From: an uncultured Treponema sp.
Lineage (GTDB): Bacteria; Spirochaetota; Spirochaetia; Treponematales; Treponemataceae
Assembly (NCBI GenBank): GCA_900316905.1
Contig: ONET01000019.1
Coordinates: 1-40,041, forward strand
Reading direction: 5' to 3'
Length of the DNA: 40,041 nucleotides
Part shown: one piece after another, positions 8,812 to 14,928 of the stretch
Layout of the letters: each line of letters starts with the position of its first letter
How positions within the stretch are numbered: the first letter of the stretch is position 1
Made by a program: the position numbers and the translations under genes
Notes under the pieces: generated by a model
Database searches by the model: none
What the model saw: only the letters and a program-made list of their open reading frames with translations
What the model was told of the DNA's origin: nothing

Positions 8812-9056
8812 TTCTCCCGCAAGAACAATTCTTGGCCGCGAATTTTCTTGAATTCAGTTTTTGTGTAGGTGACCGAGCCGCCGAAGCCGTCGGCTGGACT
8901 GAAAACAGCCCCGCAAAAGGAGCCGTCCTTATTGATTGTCCCGACAACAAAGTCGTCTTCCGCCACGAAGACCTTACCTGATTCAAGCGTGAATTCATAA
9001 GGTTTCACTTTGAAAGCCCTTACCTTGAGTTTTGTCTTTTTTGATTTGGCGTTCAT
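8808..9056 (-). CDS. Small phage head-region protein, unknown
   Basis: An 82-residue basic protein from the ATG at 9056: MNAKSKKTKLKVRAFKVKP, then strands with VFVAEDDFVVGTI and a C-terminal FKKIRGQELFLREK. Small beta proteins with a similar YxV...F.. layout occur before gp36-like genes in Mu-like phages (gp35-type). The long upstream extension of the frame crosses a terminator and is not coding. No good Shine-Dalgarno site precedes the ATG, and a CATAAT hexamer at 9064-9069 would place the transcript start almost on it, so it might be read leaderless. Confidence 0.6.
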   Translation of the reverse strand: MNAKSKKTKLKVRAFKVKPYEFTLESGKVFVAEDDFVVGTINKDGSFCGAVFSPADGFGGSVTYTKTEFKKIRGQELFLREK

Positions 9057-9063
9057 AGCCGGA

Positions 9064-9073
9064 ATTATGGCGC
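9064..9073 (-). promoter_or_regulatory. Possible late promoter -10 (GCGCCATAAT)
   Basis: The minus strand reads GCGCCATAAT just upstream of the gene starting at 9056. It resembles GCGCTATAAT at 21264-21273 and CCGCTATACT at 20126-20135, each ahead of another late-strand unit. None has a clear -35, which suggests activator-dependent late promoters. This is inference from three sites. Confidence 0.3.
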
Positions 9074-9108
9074 GTATTTTTTTTGCGGCGGCTGAGCGTG
9101 GAGAGCAT

Positions 9109-9135
9109 AAAAAAAACGCTCCCGTAGGAGCGTTT
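9109..9135 (-). terminator. Rho-independent terminator after RHH cassette A
   Basis: A perfect 9-bp stem (AAACGCTCC / GGAGCGTTT at 9114-9122 and 9127-9135) with a 4-base loop. On the minus strand it is followed by an uninterrupted T run at 9116-9109. It closes the transcription unit that starts at the promoter at 9700. Confidence 0.85.
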
Positions 9136-9157
9136 AGAGGCGGGAGAAAAAAAAGCG

Positions 9158-9328
9158 CTAGGCGTTCAGCGCTAGGTCTATCATGTAGCGCGAAGTGGAC
9201 TTTCCGGCGGCTTTCGCCTTCGCGTCTATGACGGCCTTTTCTTCCGGCGATATGCGGAAATTTATGTTGCAAGTTTTTCCGGCCACGCCGGTGGTTTTGC
9301 GGCCTCGCTTGCTTTTTTCTTCCGCCAT
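9158..9328 (-). CDS. Ribbon-helix-helix protein (cassette A)
   Basis: A 56-residue protein from ATG 9328, MAEEKSKRGRKTTGVAGKTC, then NINFRISPEEKAVIDAKAK and AAGKSTSRYMIDLALNA. A basic N-terminus, a strand (INFRI) and two helices form the MetJ/Arc-type fold; the core resembles the DNA-binding half of TacA-like (DUF1778) antitoxins but no C-terminal neutralising extension is present. It follows a 36-residue membrane peptide by two bases. Its C-terminal pattern AAGKSxSRxxxDLAxN recurs in the plus-strand RHH protein at 21712. Likely role: autoregulator of its cassette or regulator of late genes. Confidence 0.75.
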   Translation of the reverse strand: MAEEKSKRGRKTTGVAGKTCNINFRISPEEKAVIDAKAKAAGKSTSRYMIDLALNA

Positions 9329-9330
9329 AG

Positions 9331-9441
9331 TTAAATCACCTTGAAGATTTTCAGAACCGCTATGAGAACGATTCCGTTGATGATTCCCTGCATGACCGCC
9401 TTTAACAGGAAGTAAAGAATTTCTTCTTTTTTTGTTGACAT
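9331..9441 (-). CDS. Small membrane peptide, second in cassette A (36 aa)
   Basis: ATG at 9441 follows an AAGGGGG ribosome site. The product begins MSTKKEEILYFLLKAVMQG and ends in a hydrophobic segment IINGIVLIAVLKIFKVI, so a single membrane helix with a charged N-terminus. It ends two bases before the RHH gene, so the two are coupled. Function unknown; single-span peptides of this size occur as type I toxins, holin modulators or superinfection factors. Confidence 0.65.
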   Translation of the reverse strand: MSTKKEEILYFLLKAVMQGIINGIVLIAVLKIFKVI

Positions 9442-9471
9442 AAAAGCCCCCTTGGGGTAAGATATGAGTAC

Positions 9472-9505
9472 GCAAGAGCGGAAGTCCTAAAACCGCCGCT
9501 CTTGC
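9472..9505 (-). repeat. Hairpin between the two membrane-peptide genes of cassette A
   Basis: A perfect 10-bp inverted repeat (GCAAGAGCGG / CCGCTCTTGC) with a 14-base loop. It has no T run on the minus strand, so it is more likely an RNA processing or translation-control element than a terminator. Cassette B has a hairpin at the same relative position. Confidence 0.6.
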
Positions 9506-9511
9506 TCCCCG

Positions 9512-9616
9512 CTAGCCGATTATCAGTTTAATGACAATCGCTGCAAGGATTTGGATAAGGCCTGCGATTAGCAGTTGGATTGCTTCTCGCAGGCATTTTT
9601 TTATCCATTTCTTCAT
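9512..9616 (-). CDS. Small cationic membrane peptide, first in cassette A (34 aa)
   Basis: ATG at 9616 lies just after a GGGGGAAAGG ribosome site. The product starts MKKWIKKCLREAIQLL and continues IAGLIQILAAIVIKLIIG: a basic amphipathic N-terminus and one hydrophobic helix. This resembles membrane-active toxin or lysis peptides in size and composition, but no family is recognised. It is the first gene after a consensus sigma-70 promoter, so it should be made in the lysogen. Confidence 0.65.
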   Translation of the reverse strand: MKKWIKKCLREAIQLLIAGLIQILAAIVIKLIIG

Positions 9617-9671
9617 ACCTTTCCCCCTTTAACAAAGATTTGTTCACCGGAGCAACGCCCCTGATGGTTAT

Positions 9672-9700
9672 AATATAGCGCTCTTTTAATAATTTGTCAA
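9672..9700 (-). promoter_or_regulatory. Consensus sigma-70 promoter for cassette A
   Basis: On the minus strand TTGACA (9700-9695) and TATATT (9677-9672) are separated by 17 bases. The first ATG is about 55 bases downstream. This is one of the two best promoters in the window and would work without a phage activator. Confidence 0.85.
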
Positions 9701-9721
9701 TACATTTCAATAAAAAATTTA

Positions 9722-9748
9722 TAAAAAAAAGCCCCGGTTTCCCGGAGC
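9722..9748 (-). terminator. Terminator after major capsid gene
   Basis: Stem GCTCCGG / CCGGGGC (one G-T pair) with GAAA loop at 9731-9748, followed on the minus strand by a run of eight T. It separates the capsid gene from cassette A, so genes further down need read-through, antitermination or their own promoter. Confidence 0.85.
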
Positions 9749-9805
9749 TTGCGCCATTTATATAGCGGGTCTGTCAGGCGCGTCCCCGCCAAACACAATT
9801 CAGTT

Positions 9806-10774
9806 TCATTCAGCCGCGAACGTTCCGTAGGCCAAGCCCTTGACGTTGACGAGCGGGAACGGCTTGCTCTTGGTGTAGAGCTTCATTCCGCGCTGGCCGC
9901 TTTCCTTCTCGGTGAACGAGTAGATCGGCACGGCGGCCTTTTGGACCACGTCGTCAAGGCGCAGGTAGCAGAGCTTCTGTCCGGCGTTGAGGGCGCGGTA
10001 GACGACTTCGCGATCGCCGCAAACGCTCTTGGTCGTCTTTGTTCCGTTCTTGGCGGTGTCAACGTAGCTGTCGTTGTCCTCAAGAACCTTGTAGGGGCCG
10101 ATTTGGAGCCAGCCGTCCTTGACGCTTTCGGTCTGCTTGGCGTCGGCCAAAAGGTCGACGAACTTGGCGTAAACCGTCGCGTCAGCGATGAACTCGCCGG
10201 GGCCGCCCACGCCCTGGTCAACGGTCAGCTTCCTGATGGCGGAAAGCTTCTGCACGGCAAGCCCGAGCGTGAGCTGCGAAACCTTTTCGGAGAACGTGAC
10301 GTTCTTTACGGTTCCGTAGTTAACTTGGTAGCGCTCGAAGCCGCTTCCTGACTTCATCATGTAGTCGATGCTTCCCTTGTGGGCTTGGCAGCAAAGAGCG
10401 TTGATGGTGTTGCGCACCATATCGGCGTGCTGCTCCAAGTAGCTGTCAACGATTTGGTTTGTTCCCAAGTCGGTCGCGCGGCCAAGCTCGTCGATGTCCA
10501 CGGCTGAGATTTTGTCGTCAATCTCAATCGGCATGGGCACGATGTCGGTCACGTCCGCTCCGTGCTTTGGTGTCACGCCGGTGTCGCCCCGGACGATTAC
10601 GGGAACGTTTCCGTATTCGCGCTTGAGCTCGGCGGACGCGATGTGCGTCGAGTTCTTGAGCTTCACCTGCTTGAAATATCCGCGAGCGTTGGAAATGTTT
10701 TCCGGCTGCGCGGCCACAACTCTTTCGATGTCCTCGCTCTTGATGGAGAGCGTTCCGTTGAAATACTTAGCCAT
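9806..10774 (-). CDS. Major capsid protein (phage capsid E family-like)
   Basis: 322 residues from the ATG at 10774, which has a GAGGAGA ribosome site; the frame extends further upstream without a better start. The protein begins MAKYFNGTLSIKSEDIERVV. HK97-fold features of lambda gpE-type capsids are seen: the VPVIVRGDTGVTPKHG segment, an IDELGRATDLG helix, and a strand-rich C-terminus ending KGLAYGTFAAE. Its partner decoration protein lies just upstream, and protease with scaffold precede that, which is the standard order. Confidence 0.82.
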   Translation of the reverse strand: MAKYFNGTLSIKSEDIERVVAAQPENISNARGYFKQVKLKNSTHIASAELKREYGNVPVIVRGDTGVTPKHGADVTDIVPMPIEIDDKISAVDIDELGRATDLGTNQIVDSYLEQHADMVRNTINALCCQAHKGSIDYMMKSGSGFERYQVNYGTVKNVTFSEKVSQLTLGLAVQKLSAIRKLTVDQGVGGPGEFIADATVYAKFVDLLADAKQTESVKDGWLQIGPYKVLEDNDSYVDTAKNGTKTTKSVCGDREVVYRALNAGQKLCYLRLDDVVQKAAVPIYSFTEKESGQRGMKLYTKSKPFPLVNVKGLAYGTFAAE

Positions 10775-10785
10775 CGTCTTTCTCC

Positions 10786-11157
10786 TCAGCAAAATTTGGT
10801 TTCAGACCAGCCGGTCTGCGCAAGGTAGATTCCCACGCCCGGAAGCTGGTCGCAAAGCTCGTCGCTCGCGGCGGCCTCTTCCGCGTCGGAACAGTCCAAA
10901 AGGCGGCTCTTGACGACAAGGCCGTGAACCACGACGGGAACCTTGTCCACCGCCGCGCTGGCGTGGGCGTCCACGTCTTCCAAAAGGACGGCGGCCGGAG
11001 TGTCCGAGTCGCCGGCGGGAGCGTAGCCGCCTTCGCCCTTTTTCAAAATTGTTCCGGCCTTGAGATTTTTGGCGCTGGCGGCCATAGTCACAAAGTCCAC
11101 GATTGGCGGGTGTCCTGAATGGAGCACGCCGCGGTCAAAGAATTCTTCGACTTTCAT
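10786..11157 (-). CDS. Head decoration protein (lambda gpD-like)
   Basis: A 123-residue protein with AASAKNLKAGTILKK, then DSDTPAAVLLEDVDAHA and VVVHGLVVKSRLL. The sequence of Lys-Ala-Gly-Thr strand, then AxAVLLEDV, then a Val-rich strand, is typical of gpD-like capsid-stabilising trimers in phages with E-type capsids. It sits between scaffold/protease and capsid genes. Confidence 0.75.
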   Translation of the reverse strand: MKVEEFFDRGVLHSGHPPIVDFVTMAASAKNLKAGTILKKGEGGYAPAGDSDTPAAVLLEDVDAHASAAVDKVPVVVHGLVVKSRLLDCSDAEEAAASDELCDQLPGVGIYLAQTGWSETKFC

Positions 11158-11171
11158 TTCTTCCCCCTAAA

Positions 11172-11651
11172 CTAAAGCTTGGCGGCGACTTTTCCCCAAT
11201 CGGTTTCTTTGCCGCCGTCTGTTTTGTCGCTGAACTCGCCGGCGTCGAACTGGCGGGCCGTCACGTCGTCCTTTTTCGGGGCCGCGATGAGGCCCGAGAC
11301 GACGTCGCAGAAAACTTCGAGCGCGGATTTTTGGCTCTTGTTTCCGTCCTTGTCGCTGAACTCGAACGAGTCCGAAGCGGAGGCGAGAACCGAGGCGACC
11401 TTCTGGACGCCGTCCTTCAAGCCCGTCGGAATGTCCGAGAACTTGTCGCAAACGCCCTTGACGAGCGCTTCCTTCTTGGCCGCCTTCAATTCAGAAATTT
11501 CTTTCTGCATGTCGGCGAATTCGGGCGAGTCGGAGAACTTCTCCTTCTTGTCCTCGCCGCCCTTCGTTTCGGCGGCCTTGGCGGCGTCTTCCTTGAGCTT
11601 CTTGTTTTCAGCCTCAAGCGCCTCCATCTTTTTCTTTTCCTCATCAGTCAT
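11172..11651 (-). CDS. Scaffolding protein nested in the protease gene
   Basis: An in-frame internal ATG at 11651 is preceded at 8 bases by AGGAGGA, a far better ribosome site than that of the full gene. The 159-residue product starts MTDEEKKKMEALEAENKKL and is a long charged coiled coil to about residue 65, then a helical C-terminal part. A scaffold read from an internal start within the head protease gene is the known arrangement for lambda C/Nu3 and for Mu I/Z. Confidence 0.75.
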   Translation of the reverse strand: MTDEEKKKMEALEAENKKLKEDAAKAAETKGGEDKKEKFSDSPEFADMQKEISELKAAKKEALVKGVCDKFSDIPTGLKDGVQKVASVLASASDSFEFSDKDGNKSQKSALEVFCDVVSGLIAAPKKDDVTARQFDAGEFSDKTDGGKETDWGKVAAKL

Positions 11652-12146
11652 GGGGATTTCCTCCTGATAATTTATAGCGTCGTTGAAGTCGAACACTTCA
11701 ACGCTGTCGCCGTCTGAATAGCAGCTTTTGACCATAAGCTGCTCCAAGCCTGGAATTTTGGGCGGGGTCGCGCCGCAAATGGCGAGCGAATGAAGATAGC
11801 GCTTTCCGTCGCTCGCCCTCTTGGGAATCGTGACGCTCCAGCCCTTGTAGCAACCGCCGCCGTCGTCCTTGTCCGAAAACTGCTTTTCCAATTCCGGGTG
11901 CAGCATGACCTTGCCAACAAGAACCTTTTCGCCCTTGCGCTTTGGGTCGTCGTAGATTCCGTCAATCGCCAGCACGTCCCCGAACTTTGGAAAGCCGTCG
12001 CCTCTCGCCGCGTCGTGCCCGATTGTGATTGGCCGCGTAGGCGCGAACGTCTCCGCGATTTCGCCCAAGTCCTTTTCCGTGATTTTGGCTCCGTCCTGCC
12101 CGAACGTTCCCGTCCTGCAGAGCTGCCAAGTGCGTATCTTTTTCAT
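11172..12146 (-). CDS. Head maturation protease (Mu gpI-like) with C-terminal scaffold
   Basis: 324 residues from ATG 12146, chosen because it overlaps the preceding stop as ATGA. Residues 1-150 form the protease part: ITIGHDAARGDGFPKFGDV (His44) and CYKGWSVTIPKR (Ser104) are candidate catalytic His and Ser, matching the Mu-like I protein layout. Residues from about 166 are the coiled-coil scaffold. The protease cleaves scaffold and capsid ends during prohead maturation. The next genes are decoration and capsid proteins. Confidence 0.8.
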   Translation of the reverse strand: MKKIRTWQLCRTGTFGQDGAKITEKDLGEIAETFAPTRPITIGHDAARGDGFPKFGDVLAIDGIYDDPKRKGEKVLVGKVMLHPELEKQFSDKDDGGGCYKGWSVTIPKRASDGKRYLHSLAICGATPPKIPGLEQLMVKSCYSDGDSVEVFDFNDAINYQEEIPMTDEEKKKMEALEAENKKLKEDAAKAAETKGGEDKKEKFSDSPEFADMQKEISELKAAKKEALVKGVCDKFSDIPTGLKDGVQKVASVLASASDSFEFSDKDGNKSQKSALEVFCDVVSGLIAAPKKDDVTARQFDAGEFSDKTDGGKETDWGKVAAKL

Positions 12147-12577
12147 TCGCTCACCAGCCCAATGCTTGGAAGCCACAAACGCGGATTAAACGTTATTTTG
12201 TATTTTCTGTCTCTGGGAATAAAAGCCGATTCCAGTTGTTCCGAAAAATACGTTATTTCCATTTTTTGCCCCAAGTAATGCCGAAGGTATTGGTTCTCTC
12301 CGGTTTTTATCACGAGCTCCACGTCGCCGTCGTGGTCAATTCTTACATGGCAGAATCCTTCGCAAGCGAACACAATTTCGCCGAGCCTGACATTGTAAAA
12401 AACTACGCGGCGGTAGACCTCAAAATTTCCTTCCGCCATTTCCAGCTTGTTTACTGTTGTGGCGTAGGTTGATTTGAACGCGGCGTTATGCGCCTCCTGC
12501 TGGTATTGCATTTCCGCGCACGAAATCAAGAACATTGCAAGCGTTGTTGCAAAAATCAAAATCAAAAATTTCTTCAT
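12143..12577 (-). CDS. Predicted lipoprotein inside the head operon
   Basis: A 144-residue protein with a lipoprotein signal peptide: MKKFLILIFATTLAMFLISC with the lipobox LISC and acceptor Cys20. The mature part is beta-prone with two Cys (in FACEGFCHVRI) that could form a disulphide. It is located between the toxin-immunity/moron region and the protease gene and ends with an ATGA overlap. Phage-coded lipoproteins often block superinfection (T5 Llp, phage Ltp-type) or alter the surface of the lysogen; that role is inferred only. Outer-spanin function is less likely because it is far from the lysis genes and is large. Confidence 0.65.
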   Translation of the reverse strand: MKKFLILIFATTLAMFLISCAEMQYQQEAHNAAFKSTYATTVNKLEMAEGNFEVYRRVVFYNVRLGEIVFACEGFCHVRIDHDGDVELVIKTGENQYLRHYLGQKMEITYFSEQLESAFIPRDRKYKITFNPRLWLPSIGLVSE

Positions 12578-12864
12578 AGCGTTTTACCTCTGCGGATATG
12601 TAATCACAAAGGCGTAAAAACGCGGCGATTGTGGGGAAAGACGAATTGTTGAAATTTTGAAAATTTAGGGGGTGTTTTTAAATAAATGACAAATTACACG
12701 ATTTTTTAGGGGTAGGTCGGTGAAAAGCGGTGAATTTTGCGGCGCAAGGAAAGAATTATTGCATGCCAAGAGAGAAAAATGGACTATATTTTGAATTTTT
12801 AAAAAACACCCCGGACTTGCCGCCGAAAACTGCGCTTGCGCTACAACATAACCAAGGGGTCTTT
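12578..12864. other. AT-rich non-coding stretch between lipoprotein gene and plus-strand gene
   Basis: About 287 bases without a convincing gene. It contains ACCCC(C)TAAA repeats on the minus strand (around 12663-12715) and GGGGTGTTTTTAAA-type sequence near 12668-12681 with its inverted copy TTTAAAAAACACCCC near 12796-12810. No consensus promoter pair is clear on either strand. It may hold the controlled promoter of the lipoprotein-head genes. Confidence 0.35.
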
Positions 12865-13041
12865 ATGGACGAAGAAAAAGAACTTACAAGAAACGAGCGC
12901 GTTGAAAAACTTGCGAAAGCGCTAGAAGAAATTGGCTATAAAATCAAAAGCTTGGAATTCCTTGTTGACGACAATCCGGACGATGAAAGGACGGCATCCC
13001 AAGTCGGAATGCCGTTTTTGAAGCTTACGCTGTCGGTTTAA
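12865..13041 (+). CDS. Small acidic protein of unknown function (lone plus-strand gene)
   Basis: 58 residues from ATG 12865 with an AAGGGG site: MDEEKELTRNERVEKLAKAL, then an EEIGYKIKSLEFLVDD helix and a C-terminal VGMPFLKLTLSV. An upstream in-frame ATG at 12763 would give 92 residues. It is the only plus-strand candidate within the late operon and its 3' end overlaps the convergent gene at 13025 by 17 bases. No family is recognised; it may be a moron or a chance frame. Confidence 0.4.
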   Translation: MDEEKELTRNERVEKLAKALEEIGYKIKSLEFLVDDNPDDERTASQVGMPFLKLTLSV

Positions 13042-13195
13042 CGCCGCGTCCAAAACTTGGATTTGTAATCGCTTGCATCATCTTTTCGACAACTTCGACG
13101 GCTTTGTTTGCGTCCAGAGCGCCGATGCTGTTGGAAGGATTCGCAAGGATTGTCTTGAACAATTCCAGCTTCATCTTTTCATTGTCCGCTGTCAT
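13025..13195 (-). CDS. Small moron protein with its own promoter, unknown function
   Basis: 56 residues from ATG 13195 with a strong AGGAGG site: MTADNEKMKLELFKTILANP, then ALDANKAVEVVEKMMQAI. Predicted all-helical. A promoter at 13214-13242 lies directly upstream and follows the terminator of the toxin/immunity genes, so the gene is a separate unit. Function unknown. Confidence 0.6.
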   Translation of the reverse strand: MTADNEKMKLELFKTILANPSNSIGALDANKAVEVVEKMMQAITNPSFGRGVKPTA

Positions 13196-13213
13196 GAATA
13201 ACCTCCTGCGGAA

Positions 13214-13242
13214 ATTATAACCTGATAGACGAAGCAGGGCAA
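13214..13242 (-). promoter_or_regulatory. Sigma-70-like promoter upstream of the 56-residue gene
   Basis: Minus strand TTGCCC (13242-13237), 17-base spacer, TATAAT (13219-13214), then the AGGAGG site and ATG at 13195. The perfect -10 and spacing make it likely to be active in a lysogen. Confidence 0.7.
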
Positions 13243-13243
13243 T

Positions 13244-13266
13244 AAAAAAGCCCCGGCTTACGGGGC
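13244..13266 (-). terminator. Terminator after toxin-immunity genes
   Basis: Stem GCCCCG / CGGGGC (13261-13266 with 13250-13255), 5-base loop, followed on the minus strand by six T. It lies just after the probable immunity gene. Confidence 0.85.
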
Positions 13267-13271
13267 TGTAT

Positions 13272-13505
13272 TTAAGCAGCGTCAACTGCATTCATAATTT
13301 TTAGTTTTTCTTTGTTATTTTGAATTTCTTCTAACTTTCCGTTTGTTTCTTTTATCATAACGGGCCATCCAAGACAAAGGCCTTTTTCAGCTTCGGAATC
13401 GAGTAAATAAATTTTTGATCCATTCCAATTCTCAAGAAATACTTTACATGAGTCAAACTTGTACGGATAGTTTAAGGAATTGGCAAATTTCAATACATCA
13501 TTCAT
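13272..13505 (-). CDS. Probable immunity protein for the MuF-linked papain-fold toxin
   Basis: 77 residues from ATG 13505 with a GGAGG site: MNDVLKFANSLNYPYKFDSC, later YLLDSEAEKGLCLGWPVMIK. The gene overlaps the end of the toxin-bearing gene by eight bases and ends in a terminator. A small protein immediately after a polymorphic-toxin domain and sharing its AT-rich composition is the classic place for the cognate immunity gene. The sequence family was not recognised, so the call is by context. Confidence 0.65.
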   Translation of the reverse strand: MNDVLKFANSLNYPYKFDSCKVFLENWNGSKIYLLDSEAEKGLCLGWPVMIKETNGKLEEIQNNKEKLKIMNAVDAA

Positions 13506-14928
13506 TGGCTGCCTCCAAAACATATTTTAACACATTTTCATCTAATTGCAAGTGGTCAACCCGCAAAAATTTTGGTTGATTATATTTTCCCTCAAACCTC
13601 AACTCTTTAAAAAGCGTTGAAAAATCATCTTTATCATATATTGCCCCATCCTGTGGATCATAAAAGAAAAGTTTTCCTTTTTTTGTTCTCATCACAGAAA
13701 TAATATGTCCACGCCCATTAGATTTCCATGTAAATTCCATTACATATCTTTCGTTGCGTTTCACAGTTCTCTTTACATAATTTAATCCATCTTTCCATGT
13801 ATTAAAAATCTCAATTCTAGATGTTGGGTCATCTTCCGGCCAAATGGGATGATGTCTTGTTTCTGGATCAATAAAGGCTCGTAACGGGTTATTTGCAAGC
13901 CTTTTAAAAAAAACACTTTTATCATCAAAAGCTTTTGCTTTAACAGGAAAACCTCTTATTCTTGCTTCAAATGCCGCAACACATGTTTGACAATTCCTTT
14001 TGAAATTACCTCCTAAACTAACAAAGGGATTAACATTGCCTCCGTCAGCTTCTTCAAAAGTCATTTCAACACCTTTTTCAATATTGCCAATTCTTTTTAA
14101 CTCTTTTACTGTTTTATGCCTTACTTCTTTGTCGTTTGTCCCATATACGCCATCCACTCCCAACGCAACCTTCGCCGCCTCAATCTCGCCTTGCACGCCA
14201 AACTGCTTCGCCTGGCGGACTTGGCTGTCCAGCTCCTTCCACCAGTTGTCGCTGTCCAAGGGGTAGGAGCCGAAACCTTTTGCGGGGCTTTCGGCTTCGT
14301 CTAGGCCGCTCCATTCTTCCGGCAATTCGTCTTCGTCGTAGATGGCGCGGATTGTCGAGCGGCAGTTGAAGTGCAGTGGCGGAAAGTGCGACTGCCAAAA
14401 AGGGTCGCCGTAAGGCCGGACGATTCCGCTGAGAGAATGGCAAACGTCCGACTGCCTCGCGTCGTCGATTCCGACAAACTGCAAAGCCAGCGGCTTGTCC
14501 GCCTCAAAGCCCATCGCGCGTCCGACGTTGTAGGCGGTCTGGACGTTGGTTCTGTAAACAGTTTCCCAATACCAGCCTTGGTTGGGCCCCATTCCGATTT
14601 TGTCCAGGATGTCGGTTTTTGTGAGCGAAAGAAAGTCCTTCAAGCCCTTGCCGCCGTTCACGTTGGCGAGCATTTGCGCGTTCAGCTTTTCCAAAAGCTT
14701 TCCGTCGTTGATTCTTGACGCGGTGAACGCGCGGAATTTCATCTTGTCGCTAAGCTTGTCGTAGTCAACTTTTTTTATAACGTCGCGCTTCTTCAAGAAT
14801 TCCACGGCCTCGTGGTAGGGCATGTTCTCTATGTCCTCGGCGGTCGGCTCCGCGAATTCTGGCTTTCTGACAGCGGAATCCAAGCCCATCATAAGCGAGC
14901 GGGTGAAAAGCTTTGCCGCTTCTCCCAT
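13498..14928 (-). CDS. MuF head morphogenesis protein with C-terminal papain-fold toxin domain
   Basis: 476 residues counted from ATG 14928. Residues about 120-200 carry the MuF/SPP1 gp7 signature: ETVYRTNVQTAYNVGR, IDDARQSDVCHSLSG and PFWQSHFPPLHFNCRSTIR. Residues about 295-470 match the papain-like toxin pattern: RNCQTCVAAFEARIRGFPVKA (Cys313/Cys316), GRGHIISVM (His408) and FFYDPQDG (Asp424). MuF toxins are a known class of phage-carried polymorphic toxins probably delivered with the genome or released at lysis. DNA from the 3' end to about 14150 is strikingly AT-rich compared with the MuF half, so the toxin tip was probably acquired by cassette exchange. The ATG at 14928 has no ribosome site and the frame is open further upstream; see the frameshift entry. 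Confidence 0.82.
   Translation of the reverse strand: MGEAAKLFTRSLMMGLDSAVRKPEFAEPTAEDIENMPYHEAVEFLKKRDVIKKVDYDKLSDKMKFRAFTASRINDGKLLEKLNAQMLANVNGGKGLKDFLSLTKTDILDKIGMGPNQGWYWETVYRTNVQTAYNVGRAMGFEADKPLALQFVGIDDARQSDVCHSLSGIVRPYGDPFWQSHFPPLHFNCRSTIRAIYDEDELPEEWSGLDEAESPAKGFGSYPLDSDNWWKELDSQVRQAKQFGVQGEIEAAKVALGVDGVYGTNDKEVRHKTVKELKRIGNIEKGVEMTFEEADGGNVNPFVSLGGNFKRNCQTCVAAFEARIRGFPVKAKAFDDKSVFFKRLANNPLRAFIDPETRHHPIWPEDDPTSRIEIFNTWKDGLNYVKRTVKRNERYVMEFTWKSNGRGHIISVMRTKKGKLFFYDPQDGAIYDKDDFSTLFKELRFEGKYNQPKFLRVDHLQLDENVLKYVLEAANE

Noticed and set aside
9057..9272. N-terminal extension of the 82-residue head-region gene to 154 residues
   Set aside because: The extension crosses the terminator at 9109-9135 and the RHH gene and has low-complexity shadow sequence.
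9528..9710. 60-codon minus-strand frame overlapping the promoter of cassette A
   Set aside because: It begins upstream of the promoter -10 and covers the small peptide gene in another frame; the 34-residue frame has the proper ribosome site.
12147..12176. Longer start of the protease gene (10 extra residues)
   Set aside because: The ATG at 12146 overlaps the preceding stop as ATGA, the rule for this operon, and the upstream start would overlap more without a ribosome site.
12601..12760. tRNA or structured RNA in the non-coding gap
   Set aside because: No cloverleaf arms, CCA end or long stem could be found; only short AT-rich repeats.
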